Shown: positions 1 through 8,143 of the stretch, one piece after another
How the letters are laid out: every line of letters starts with the position of its first letter
Numbering within the stretch: position 1 is the stretch's first letter
Origin: Acidobacteria bacterium UBA7540
GTDB lineage: Bacteria; Acidobacteriota; Terriglobia; UBA7540
Reading direction: 5' to 3'
Assembly: GCA_002478145.1 (NCBI GenBank)
Contig: DLMI01000129.1
Coordinates: 4,099 to 68,098 of the forward strand
DNA: 64,000 nt
Translations under genes and position numbers: made by a program
The notes under the pieces: generated by a model
Told to the model about the DNA's origin: nothing
Databases searched by the model: none
The model's input: only the letters and a program-made list of their open reading frames with translations

Positions 1-1116
1 GGCAAACCAGTTGACGATCGAGGACCCTTCGAGGCCAGCCGCGGCGCTGAGAGTGAGCGTGGGGTAATAGGCCGTTTTGGCCACCCCGATTTCGGCGTTG
101 GCGGCGGCCATGCGCCGTTCCGCCGCGGCGATGTCGGGCCGGCGCTGCAACAAATCGGAGGGGACTCCCGCCGGGATCTTGGGCGGGGGCATATCCAGCG
201 GCGAGACGGGGATCGAGAAGGTCGATGCGGGCTGGCCTACGAGCGCGGCAATGGCATGTTCGAATTGGGCACGCTGCACTCCCACGTCGATGGCCTGTGC
301 CTGGGTGGTTTCAAGCTGCGTCGCCGCTTGCGCCACTTCCACTTTGGCCGCCAGCCCGCCGTTATACCGGTTGGTGGTGAGGTCCAGAGCTTTCTGGTAG
401 GCGACCACAGTGGAGTCAAGCAACTGCTTCTGCGCATCCAGCCCACGTAGCGCAAAGTAGTCGGCAGCCAGCTCCGCGTGAATACTCAGCCGGGCGGTTT
501 CCAAATCTGCCGCGCTGGCCAGGGCGCTGGCCGTGGCAGCTTGAACCGTGAGATGGATTCGTCCCCAGGCGTCCACCTCATAGGAAAGGTCGAAGGGCAA
601 TACGAAATCCCCCTGCGTTTGGCCATATTGGGGGCCGGCGTTGGGAGCGTTCTTGGAAAGTTGTTCCCCGGTAATGTTGGGACCGGCGCTGACCGTCGGA
701 TACAAGCCCGACCGATTGATACGAATCAGGTCACGCGCCTGGCGAAACTGCGCTTCTGCGACCTTCAGGTTTTGGTTCGAGACGTCGACACGCTCCTCAA
801 GGGCATTCAACTGCGGATCGTTGAAGATTTCCCACCACTTTCCGCGAATCACCTGGTCCTGAGGCTGGGACGCTTTCCATTCACTTTGCGGCCCGGCCGC
901 ACTGGGCGCAAGCTCCTTGTAGGCGGGTGGCGTCGGAACCGGGGGCTTTGCGTACTTGGGGCCGGGGGTGCAGGCGCTGGCAAAGAACAGTAGGCAGAAG
1001 GCAGATAGCAGCAGGCAGGTGGGTAATACGAAGTCAAAAGGCAAAGCGCAAAAGGCAAAAGGCAAGAACGGCCGGCTTTGACTTTTGCACTTTGCCTTTT
1101 GCCTTTTGACCTTCAT
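1..1116 (-). CDS. RND efflux outer-membrane lipoprotein, NodT/TolC family (3' end outside window)
   Basis: Outer-membrane channel of a tripartite efflux pump. 372 codons are visible and the frame stays open to base 1, so the C-terminus is missing. The reading contains a lipobox-like FFASAC at about residues 45-50, then a TolC-type body with coiled-coil helices (QLNALEERV, VAEAQFRQARDL) and the family-typical LLQRRPDIAAAERRM and YYPTLTLSAA. It starts 41 bp after the adaptor gene ends, so it is probably the last gene of the pump operon. The start is the ATG at 1116. The N-terminal 45 residues are odd: they are read from an AAAAGGC-type word palindrome and a GGCAGA-rich stretch, so the original start may have been replaced. 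The family call rests on motif recognition and is firm; the start is uncertain. Confidence 0.85.
   Translation of the reverse strand, partial: MKVKRQKAKCKSQSRPFLPFAFCALPFDFVLPTCLLLSAFCLLFFASACTPGPKYAKPPVPTPPAYKELAPSAAGPQSEWKASQPQDQVIRGKWWEIFNDPQLNALEERVDVSNQNLKVAEAQFRQARDLIRINRSGLYPTVSAGPNITGEQLSKNAPNAGPQYGQTQGDFVLPFDLSYEVDAWGRIHLTVQAATASALASAADLETARLSIHAELAADYFALRGLDAQKQLLDSTVVAYQKALDLTTNRYNGGLAAKVEVAQAATQLETTQAQAIDVGVQRAQFEHAIAALVGQPASTFSIPVSPLDMPPPKIPAGVPSDLLQRRPDIAAAERRMAAANAEIGVAKTAYYPTLTLSAAAGLEGSSIVNWFA
1033..1110. repeat. AAAAGGC word palindrome in the lipoprotein 5' end
   Basis: The left half repeats the word AAAAGGC and the right half repeats its complement GCCTTTT. The outer arms GTCAAAAGGCAAA are exact inverted copies. 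The element lies between the adaptor gene and the outer-membrane lipoprotein body and is translated as the basic start and part of the hydrophobic leader of the lipoprotein. Confidence 0.75.
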
Positions 1117-1157
1117 TTCTGCGCACCTGCCCATATGCCACTTCCGTGCAGTTCGTG

Positions 1158-2390
1158 TCACTCCCCGCCCCAAGAACCCGCGCCCGGGGTAGCGCTGCGA
1201 ACTTCCTGACCTTCCACCAAAGAATCCGGCGGATTCGTAATCAGCTTCTCGCTTCCGTCGAGGCCCGATACCACTTCAACTTCCGTCCCGAAGTCCCGGC
1301 CCAGGGTTATAGGAATCAGGGCAGCGTGGCCGTTGCGGACCACCCCGACGCGCAAGCCTTCGGAACGAAAAATCAGACAGGTGACCGGGATGACGACCGT
1401 CGAAGTGGCAGAGGGAAGCTTCAAATGGACTTCGGCGTAAGCCCCGGGCAGGATTTCGCCCGTGGGGTTGGCGACGTCCACCTCCGCAAGCAGGGTGCGG
1501 GACGCCTGATCAATCGCCTCGGAGGTCCGCACCAGTTTGCCGGGAAAGCGGCGCCCGGGAAACTGCGGCATCGTTAAATAGGACTGGACGCCCGGGACCG
1601 CCGCGGGGGAGTAAGTTTGCGGCACATTCACGTAGACGCGCAGGGTGTTGATGGCCGCCACATGAAACAATTCCTTGGCGCCGCTGCCGCTTCCAGAACC
1701 AATGAGCTGTCCGATATCGGTATTGCGCGCCGTGAGCACCCCGTCGAAAGGCGCATAAACCTTTTCAAAGGATTGTAGTTGTTCCAGACGCTTCACGTTG
1801 TCCGCGGCGGAGTCCACCATGGCCTTTTTGGCGTGAGCGTCACCCACAGCGTTATCAACATCCTGCTTGGCCACGGAATCGCTCTTCAGCAGGAACTCAT
1901 AGCGGGCGGCGGTGGTCTGCGCCAGATCGTAGTTGGCCTTGGCCGTTGCCAGTTCTGCCCGCGCCTGCTGGAGTTGCTGATCCAGTTCGGGCGTATCGAT
2001 GTCCGCCAGAAGCTGGCCGTCCTTTACCCTGCCGCCGATGTCCACGTACCAGCGCTTCAGATAGCCGCTCGTACGCGCATAAATCGGCGCGTCGATGAAG
2101 GCCTGGATGTTCCCTGGCAATACGATTTCTTCCCGCGGCGCGCCTCGCTTGGATTGAGCCAGCGAAACCGCGGGCACGGCGAGATCGCGCGTGTCGGCTT
2201 TCACGTCGGCAGCGGCGCGGGCACGAGTGGTAATGCCCCTGTAAACGACGGCGCCCGCGACAATTAAGAGAACCGCCAGCCCGAAGATGACTTTGCCCGC
2301 CCCGGATGACGGGGGCCTTTGGCCCGGCAGGCCAGGACCCGCGTTCTGCCCGTCGGGGCTCTCAATGTCGAAACTTTCCTCAACGCTCAT
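1158..2390 (-). CDS. RND efflux periplasmic adaptor (HlyD/MFP family)
   Basis: Membrane-fusion subunit linking the inner-membrane RND pump to the outer-membrane channel. 410 aa. There is a single N-terminal membrane anchor (VIFGLAVLLIVAGAVVY, about residues 34-50), a barrel-sandwich half (YARTSGYLKRWYVDIG), a coiled-coil hairpin rich in Gln and Ala (about 135-205), the second lipoyl half (VYAPFDGVLTARNTDIGQL) and beta-barrel/membrane-proximal domains ending near TNPPDSLVEGQEV. Length and order match the family. It lies between the pump gene, separated by a 141-bp spacer holding a GATCGG palindrome, and the outer-membrane gene, all leftward. The substrate cannot be told from sequence. Confidence 0.93.
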   Translation of the reverse strand: MSVEESFDIESPDGQNAGPGLPGQRPPSSGAGKVIFGLAVLLIVAGAVVYRGITTRARAAADVKADTRDLAVPAVSLAQSKRGAPREEIVLPGNIQAFIDAPIYARTSGYLKRWYVDIGGRVKDGQLLADIDTPELDQQLQQARAELATAKANYDLAQTTAARYEFLLKSDSVAKQDVDNAVGDAHAKKAMVDSAADNVKRLEQLQSFEKVYAPFDGVLTARNTDIGQLIGSGSGSGAKELFHVAAINTLRVYVNVPQTYSPAAVPGVQSYLTMPQFPGRRFPGKLVRTSEAIDQASRTLLAEVDVANPTGEILPGAYAEVHLKLPSATSTVVIPVTCLIFRSEGLRVGVVRNGHAALIPITLGRDFGTEVEVVSGLDGSEKLITNPPDSLVEGQEVRSATPGAGSWGGE

Positions 2391-2401
2391 TACGTCCTCC
2401 A

Positions 2402-2542
2402 GGATCGGGTGATCGGAAGATCGGGAGATCGGGCGAACAAAAACCTACGCGTCTGCAAGATGTTTCCTGCTCGTCCGATCACTCGGCCAACCGATCTCCC
2501 GATCATCCGATCTGTTCACCCGATCTTCCGATCACCCGATCC
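2402..2542. repeat. GATCGG word palindrome with perfect 24-bp arms
   Basis: Bases 2402-2425 are the exact reverse complement of 2519-2542. Further imperfect GATCGG/CCGATC words fill both flanks of the central spacer. The right arm overlaps the last codons and stop of the RND pump gene (stop at 2532-2534), so the element supplies the end of that protein. RNA from the operon could fold it into a very long hairpin between pump and adaptor. Confidence 0.85.
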
Positions 2543-5500
2543 TTCTTCTGCCGTGCACAACGCTGAACACGGTGGGAACAAAGAACAGCGTCGCCACCGT
2601 GGCAAACAGCAGGCCGCCGATCACCGCCCGGCCCAGTGGGGCATTTTGCTCGCCGCCCTCACCCAGGCTCAGAGCCATGGGTACCATACCGATAATCATG
2701 GCCAGCGCCGTCATGATGACGGGGCGAAAACGAGTGAACCCGGCGTCCAGTGCCGCCCCCGTGGCATTGACGCCTTCTTGCAATTTTTCCTTGGCAAAAC
2801 TCACCACCAGAATGCTGTTGGACGTGGCGACACCCACGCACATGATGGCGCCGATCATGGCCGGCACGCTGAAGGTGGTGTGAGTGGCGAACAGGAACCA
2901 GAGGATCCCCGCCAGCCCCGCCGGCAAGGCGGAAATAATGATCAGCGGGTCCAGCCAGGATTGGAAATTCACCACGATCAAGAGATAAACCAGCACAATC
3001 GAGAAGACTAGCCCGGCCAGCAGTCCCGAGAAGGACGAGCGCATGGTCTCAATCTGCCCGCGCACAATGGTCCGCGAACCGCGCGGCAGATCCTTCTGGC
3101 TCTCACCCACCATGCGGTCGAGGTCGCGAGCCACACCGCCCAGGTCTCTTCCCTGCACGGCGCCATAAATATTGACCACGGGCTGAACGTTGTAATGCGA
3201 GACTGCGGCCAGCGATGCGCCGCGGCTGATGGAGGCGAGGTTCCCGAGGATTTGCGGGGGAGCGCCGGCGGAGCTCGTAATGGGAATGTTTTGCAGATCC
3301 TGGAGCGCTTCCACCCGGTATTGCGGCGTTTGAGTTGTGACACTGTAGCTGACGCCGGTCCGCGGGTCCAACCAGAAGGAGGGAGAAGTCTGGAAGCTCC
3401 CACTTAGGGAAACCAGAATGTCGCTGGCGACGTTGCTGGTCGTAAAGCCCACCTGCGCCGACCGGGTACGGTCAATGTCAACCTGGAGCCGGGGCAGGTT
3501 GAAAGGTTCCTGAATGCGCAAGTCAACCGCGCCGGGAATGTATTTGAGTTTACGCATCAGCCCCTCGGCGAATCGCCGATTGGCGGTCAGGTCTTGGCCC
3601 ACCACCTGGACATTGATGGGCGCCGGGAGGCCGAAATTCAGAATCTGGCTGACCATGTCCGAGGGCAGGACGTAAAACGTCACGCCAGGGTATTCCTGAG
3701 CCAATTTGAGCCGCAGCCTGCGGAGGTACTCCGCCGTGGGGTGATGGTCTTCCGACAGCGCGACCATAATGTCAGCATCCCCGGTGCCGATGGGAGCCGA
3801 GTTGCTGTAAACGAGATTCACGCCGCTGTAGGGCAACCCGATGTTATCGATAATGCTGGTGACTTCCTGGGGAGGGATCTCTTGCCGAATTGAATTCTCG
3901 ACGAAATCGCAAAGCCGCGCCGTCTCCTCGATGCGCGTGCCGGTGGGAGCCCGCAGGTGCAGGGTGAACTGACCACTGTCAACCTTGGGGAAAAAGTCCT
4001 GGCCAATCAAGGGAATCAGCAAAAACGAAGCCGCGGCGGCGCCTAAGACCCCCAGTGCGAGCCAGGCAGGATGGCGCAGGCAAGTCCCTAGCCAACCCTT
4101 GTACCTCCCCCGCAGCCCTTCGAAAAGGTGCTCAAATCTTATTTGCAGTCGCGCCAAAAAGTGGCGCTGGGCCTCGGCTTCCAGATTCTGGGCGTCGTGC
4201 TCGTGGCCGCGGAGCAGGTATCGCGCCATGGTCGGCACCAAGGTCCGGGACAGGAGGTAAGACGCCAACATGGCGAAGCTTACCGCTTCCGCCAGGGGGA
4301 TAAAGAGGTGCCGGGCAACCCCGGTCAGGAAAAACATGGGCACGAAAACAATGCAGATGGCGAGGGTCGAGACAAAGGCCGGAACGGCAATCTGCGACGC
4401 GCCATCCAAAATCGCCACCAGGATTTGTTTATTCATGGCGATGTTGCGGTTGATGTTTTCGACTTCAACCGTGGCGTCGTCCACCAGAATCCCCACCGCC
4501 AAAGCGAAGCCTCCTAGCGTCATGATGTTGATGGTTTCCCCGAGCGCACTGAGCACGACCAGGGAGGTTAGGATGGAAAGCGGGATGGAGACCGCGATAA
4601 TGATGGTGCTCCGCCAGCTCCCTAAGAACAGCAGAATCATCGCCGCGGTAAGGAGAGCGGCAATAAGCGCCTCCCTCACTACACCTTTAATGGCGGCCCG
4701 CACAAAGATGGACTGGTCATTGAGGTAGTGGAGTTGCAATTGCGGCGGCAAACCCTTCTGAATGACCGGCAGCTCCGCTTTGATTCGGGAGATGATATCC
4801 AGAGTCGAGGCATTCCCGGTTTTCATCGCCGTCATCAATGCCGCCCGTTGGCCGTTAACGCGCACGATGTTGGTCTGGGGCGGGAAGCCATCGCGCACAT
4901 AGGCGACGTCGCGAACATAAATGACCGTGCCACCGGAGGTTTTTACCGGCAAATCGTTGAGTTCTGCCGTCGTCCGCGGGCTGGCGTTGGTCTCAACGTC
5001 ATACTCATAGCGGCCGATTTTGGAAGTCCCGGAAGGAAGAATCAGGTTCTGGGCGCTGATGGCATTCACGACGTCGACGGGCGAAAGTCCCTTGGATTGC
5101 ATGGCGGCAGTGTTAAGGTCCACCTGCACTTGACGTTGCTTTCCCCCGTAGGGCCATGGTATGGCGGCGCCTTCCACGTCGGCCAGTTGGACGCGGATGA
5201 AGTTCGCGCCCAAGTCAAACAACCGCTGCTCAGAAAGCCCTTGCCCGGAAAGTCCCAATTGCAGAATGGGCACCGTGGATGCACTGTACTGCATAATAAA
5301 CGGAGGGGTGGTGCCGGGCGGGAATTGCCGAAGCTGTGTCTGCGACATTGCCGTCACCTGGCTCATCGCCATGGCAATGTTGGCGCCCGGCTGGAAGAAA
5401 ATCTTGATGACGGCGATGCCATTCAGCGATTCGGACTCGATGTGCTCAATGTCATTCACCGTCAAGGTCAGGGAACGTTGATTGATAACCGCGATTCGGT

Positions 5501-5681
5501 TCGCCATCTGGTCAGCAGAGAGGCCCGTGTAGCCCCACAGGACGGTTACAACCGGGATGTTGATGTTGGGAAAAATATCCTTGGGGGTGCGAATGATCGA
5601 CAGGTCGCCCAAAATCATGATGACTATAGCCATCACTATGAAAGTGTATGGCCGTCGCAATGCTAATCGGACTATCCACAT
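2532..5681 (-). CDS. RND multidrug/metabolite efflux inner-membrane permease (AcrB/MdtB-like)
   Basis: Proton-driven inner-membrane pump of the tripartite system. 1049 aa, the normal length for hydrophobe/amphiphile RND pumps. Visible: TM1 at the N-terminus (YTFIVMAIVIMILGDLSII), porter domain, and a TM2-TM6 block from about residue 335 with the TM4 proton-relay pair in GILVDDATVEVENINRN. A second porter half follows, then a second TM block ending with FATVATLFFVPTVFSVVHG. The gene starts 53 bp after the LysR-type gene on the same strand and is followed by adaptor and channel genes, so the four probably form one operon. Substrates are unknown. The last residues come from the palindrome at 2402-2542. 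Confidence 0.95.
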   Translation of the reverse strand: MWIVRLALRRPYTFIVMAIVIMILGDLSIIRTPKDIFPNINIPVVTVLWGYTGLSADQMANRIAVINQRSLTLTVNDIEHIESESLNGIAVIKIFFQPGANIAMAMSQVTAMSQTQLRQFPPGTTPPFIMQYSASTVPILQLGLSGQGLSEQRLFDLGANFIRVQLADVEGAAIPWPYGGKQRQVQVDLNTAAMQSKGLSPVDVVNAISAQNLILPSGTSKIGRYEYDVETNASPRTTAELNDLPVKTSGGTVIYVRDVAYVRDGFPPQTNIVRVNGQRAALMTAMKTGNASTLDIISRIKAELPVIQKGLPPQLQLHYLNDQSIFVRAAIKGVVREALIAALLTAAMILLFLGSWRSTIIIAVSIPLSILTSLVVLSALGETINIMTLGGFALAVGILVDDATVEVENINRNIAMNKQILVAILDGASQIAVPAFVSTLAICIVFVPMFFLTGVARHLFIPLAEAVSFAMLASYLLSRTLVPTMARYLLRGHEHDAQNLEAEAQRHFLARLQIRFEHLFEGLRGRYKGWLGTCLRHPAWLALGVLGAAAASFLLIPLIGQDFFPKVDSGQFTLHLRAPTGTRIEETARLCDFVENSIRQEIPPQEVTSIIDNIGLPYSGVNLVYSNSAPIGTGDADIMVALSEDHHPTAEYLRRLRLKLAQEYPGVTFYVLPSDMVSQILNFGLPAPINVQVVGQDLTANRRFAEGLMRKLKYIPGAVDLRIQEPFNLPRLQVDIDRTRSAQVGFTTSNVASDILVSLSGSFQTSPSFWLDPRTGVSYSVTTQTPQYRVEALQDLQNIPITSSAGAPPQILGNLASISRGASLAAVSHYNVQPVVNIYGAVQGRDLGGVARDLDRMVGESQKDLPRGSRTIVRGQIETMRSSFSGLLAGLVFSIVLVYLLIVVNFQSWLDPLIIISALPAGLAGILWFLFATHTTFSVPAMIGAIMCVGVATSNSILVVSFAKEKLQEGVNATGAALDAGFTRFRPVIMTALAMIIGMVPMALSLGEGGEQNAPLGRAVIGGLLFATVATLFFVPTVFSVVHGRRRIG

Positions 5682-5734
5682 AAAGCGAGAATTGCTCCCA
5701 ACTGATCTGTCTAGCTACTGAACCTCAGCCGGAC

Positions 5735-6634
5735 TTATTTCACCAGGGCACTTTGATGTGCCGTTTCGCGAACCACCTGAAGGAACGCTTGCAAAACCTC
5801 GGATTGGTCATCCCGGCGCCAAGCAATGGCAATTTCCATAGTGGGCGCAGGCTCGGGTAGGCACTTGAAAACTACACCACGGTCGCCCATTTGGGTAACG
5901 GACTCCGCAACCAGGGTGACGCCCATTCCGGCCGCCACCAAGTTGAGAATCGTCTGGAGCTGGCTCGCTTCCGCGCCTACGCGGAGGCTGAATCCGGCCC
6001 TCCTGCAAAGCCCAGCCACTTGATCATAAAAGCCGGGGGCGAGCTGACGCGGGGGCAACAGAAAGGCCTCCCCAGACAGATCGCCAAAGGTAATCTGATG
6101 TTTGTCGGCGAGAGGATGGTGCTCCGGAAGCGCTACAACTAACCTTTCTTCCAGGATCGGCTCAAAGGAGAGCATATCGTCACGGACCGGCAACCGCAAC
6201 AGGCCCACATGGACTCGCCTCTGCCGCAGGTTTTGGATGAGTTCGGAAGTTTTCATCTCGTGGAGCTCAATTTCCACGCCCGGAAAGCGGTCGCGAAAGA
6301 CTTTGAGGAAGGCAGGCAACAAGCTATAGGTTGCAGCACCCAGAAATCCGATGGCCAGCCTCCCAAACTCCCCGCGGCTCGCCCGCTGGGCCACCTCGAC
6401 AGCGTGATTCAGTTGGGTGAGGGTCACGCGAGCTTCGTCAAGGAAGGCCCGACCGGGTTCGGTAAGCTGGACGCGCCGTTTGGTGCGCTGTAAGAGCTGA
6501 ACGCCTAGTTCTCCCTCCAGTCGGCGGATTTGCTGGCTCAAGGGCGGTTGGGCAATGCCCAGCCTCTGGGCCGCTCGGCCAAAATGTAACTCTTCTGCGA
6601 CCGCAACAAAATAGCGCAAATGCCGGAGTTCCAT
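5735..6634 (-). CDS. LysR-family transcriptional regulator
   Basis: 299 aa from the ATG at 6634. Ten more codons are open upstream, but MELRHLRYFVAVAEE is the standard LysR beginning. Winged helix-turn-helix at residues 1-60 (RAAQRLGIAQPPLSQQIRRLE), then a periplasmic-binding-like effector domain (about 90-295; RLAIGFLGAATYSLLP, AAGMGVTLVAESV). It sits at the head of the RND pump operon on the same strand with a 53-bp gap, so the likely target is this operon and itself. A possible -10 (TATATT) lies at 6661-6656 on the minus strand. The effector is unknown. Confidence 0.92.
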   Translation of the reverse strand: MELRHLRYFVAVAEELHFGRAAQRLGIAQPPLSQQIRRLEGELGVQLLQRTKRRVQLTEPGRAFLDEARVTLTQLNHAVEVAQRASRGEFGRLAIGFLGAATYSLLPAFLKVFRDRFPGVEIELHEMKTSELIQNLRQRRVHVGLLRLPVRDDMLSFEPILEERLVVALPEHHPLADKHQITFGDLSGEAFLLPPRQLAPGFYDQVAGLCRRAGFSLRVGAEASQLQTILNLVAAGMGVTLVAESVTQMGDRGVVFKCLPEPAPTMEIAIAWRRDDQSEVLQAFLQVVRETAHQSALVK

Positions 6635-6907
6635 GTGTAATACCTGCAAGGTCTTAATATACAACGACTATTATTTCATTCATACTTAAAATTTCGCGCC
6701 CAGACTGCCACCCGGTGCGCCAGGAGTGCCTTGCGGCTTCATTCGGCATTGGTGGAAGCCAAAGAGAATCTACCTCTTGCGGAAGGCCCTTACTCAGCGG
6801 GATCGGAAACATCCTCTGCCTTTCCCAGGGTTCGCGGCAAACACGGCGGGGTGCGCATGATGGAAAAAGTCAGACTCTGCGCCTGGCAGGACTACGGTGG
6901 AAAACCC

Positions 6908-7867
6908 TTACGAACTGCCGATCAGGATTCCAGTGAGAAACACCAGCACTCCACCCACAACAACTTGGAACGCAGCGGCAAGGAAGGGGGTATCCATGTA
7001 GCGGTGACGCACGAAGCTTATGGCCGCCAGCTCAGCGGCCACGATCGCAACAGCCACGCTGGTGGCAACCCTGAAATCAGAAATAAGAAAAGGCAGCGTG
7101 TGCCCGATCCCTCCGGCGGTGGTCATCAGCCCGCAGATAAGTCCCCGCACCCAAGGGCGGCCGCGCCCGGTAAGGGAGCCATCGTCCGAGAGAGCCTCGG
7201 CGAAACCCATGGAAATCCCTGCCCCAACGGAGGCGGCGAGGCCGACCAGAAAAGCGTCCCAGCTCTTGTGCGTGGCGAAGGCGGCGGCGAACAGGGGCGC
7301 CAGAGTGGAAACGGAGCCGTCCATTAAACCCGCCAGACCCGGCTGGACAATCTGGAGCATGAACAGGCGGCGTTGCGCAGCTTCCTCCTGCGCGCGGGTC
7401 TCCGGCGTGAGGTGCTTCATCTCGAGTGATTCAGCAAGGGCAGAGTGTTTGCGCTCGGCCTCCGCCAGGTCGCCCAGCAGCTTCCGGGTGGAGGCGTCCG
7501 TCACTCTCTGCATGGCACGCTCGTAAAACCGCCGGGTCTCCAGTTCCATGATCTCCGCTTGCTTCCTCACCACATCAATGCGCAGCGGCCGAATGAGCCA
7601 GACGGGACGGCGATCCACAAACCCTTTCACGTCCTGGCGGCGGATCAGGGGAATATGCTCGCCGAAGCGCTGCCGGTAAGTCTCAATCAGGCTCCGGCGA
7701 TGCCCGGATTCCTCCTCCTGCATCTCCTCAAACATCTGCGCCGTGGCAGGGTAACTCTCGCGCAGGCCATCGACGAAGTCGCCATAGATGCGACCGTCTT
7801 CCTCTTCCAGGGCAATGGCCAAGGCGAGGATTTCCCGCTCGGAAAGGTCTTTGAAATTTCGCGCCAT
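6908..7867 (-). CDS. mbfA: MbfA-like membrane ferritin (ferritin-like domain plus VIT1-type iron transporter)
   Basis: 319 aa. Residues 1-150 form a ferritin/rubrerythrin-like four-helix region with iron-ligand motifs EEEDGRIY, EESGH and EAERKH. Residues about 170-319 form the VIT1-like membrane part with small-residue-rich helices (GLAGLMDGSVSTLAPLF, VGLAASVGAGISMGFAEALS). This arrangement is that of MbfA, an inner-membrane iron/manganese exporter of alpha-proteobacteria. It probably lowers cytosolic Fe(II) under iron excess or peroxide stress. It is a lone leftward gene, with its 3' end facing the lysR promoter region across 6635-6907. The function is inferred from domain order. Confidence 0.85.
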   Translation of the reverse strand: MARNFKDLSEREILALAIALEEEDGRIYGDFVDGLRESYPATAQMFEEMQEEESGHRRSLIETYRQRFGEHIPLIRRQDVKGFVDRRPVWLIRPLRIDVVRKQAEIMELETRRFYERAMQRVTDASTRKLLGDLAEAERKHSALAESLEMKHLTPETRAQEEAAQRRLFMLQIVQPGLAGLMDGSVSTLAPLFAAAFATHKSWDAFLVGLAASVGAGISMGFAEALSDDGSLTGRGRPWVRGLICGLMTTAGGIGHTLPFLISDFRVATSVAVAIVAAELAAISFVRHRYMDTPFLAAAFQVVVGGVLVFLTGILIGSS

Positions 7868-7957
7868 GAACGTGCCCCCAACGTAGCGCGGACCTTCGGT
7901 TTTGAAGTCCGCGGCTCTTCTCTAGTGATGCGTTCGCCGTTTTGTATTCTAGCACTT

Positions 7958-7979
7958 GTAGCGCGGGCGTCTCGCCCGC
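7958..7979. repeat. GTAG-hairpin (REP-like) element
   Basis: GTAG at 7958-7961 is followed by a 7-bp stem (GCGGGCG, loop TCT, CGCCCGC). It is one of several GTAG-plus-hairpin elements in the window and lies in the spacer between the mbfA-like gene and the epimerase gene. Confidence 0.55.
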
Positions 7980-8045
7980 AGTCGCGCTTCCATACGCGGA
8001 GTGTCGCAGGCATTAAGAATTGGCGTATACTTTCCCCACTTCATG

Positions 8046-8119
8046 GTAGCGGGGCAGTTTGACGTAGAGGCGGCTTTACGCCGCCATTTGGTGATCCCGC
8101 CTTGCGGGATCGCCGCTAC
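8046..8119. repeat. GTAG...CTAC paired-hairpin (BIME-like) element
   Basis: A first GTAG lies at 8046. The main unit 8064-8119 opens with GTAG, contains a GGCGG/CCGCC hairpin and a GATCCCGC/GCGGGATC hairpin, and closes with CTAC. It ends 10 bases before the AAGGAGGA ribosome-binding site of the next gene, so it will be part of that gene's leader if transcription starts upstream. Confidence 0.7.
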
Positions 8120-8143
8120 CACTTCATCAAGGAGGAATCATTC

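Noticed and set aside
2402..2542. GATCGG repeats read as a CRISPR array
   Set aside because: There is no constant repeat-spacer period, and the arms are inverted copies; no cas genes are nearby.
4728..5666. 312-codon open frame on the plus strand
   Set aside because: It lies opposite the RND pump gene, whose motifs are unmistakable; the frame has no ribosome-binding site or recognisable domain.
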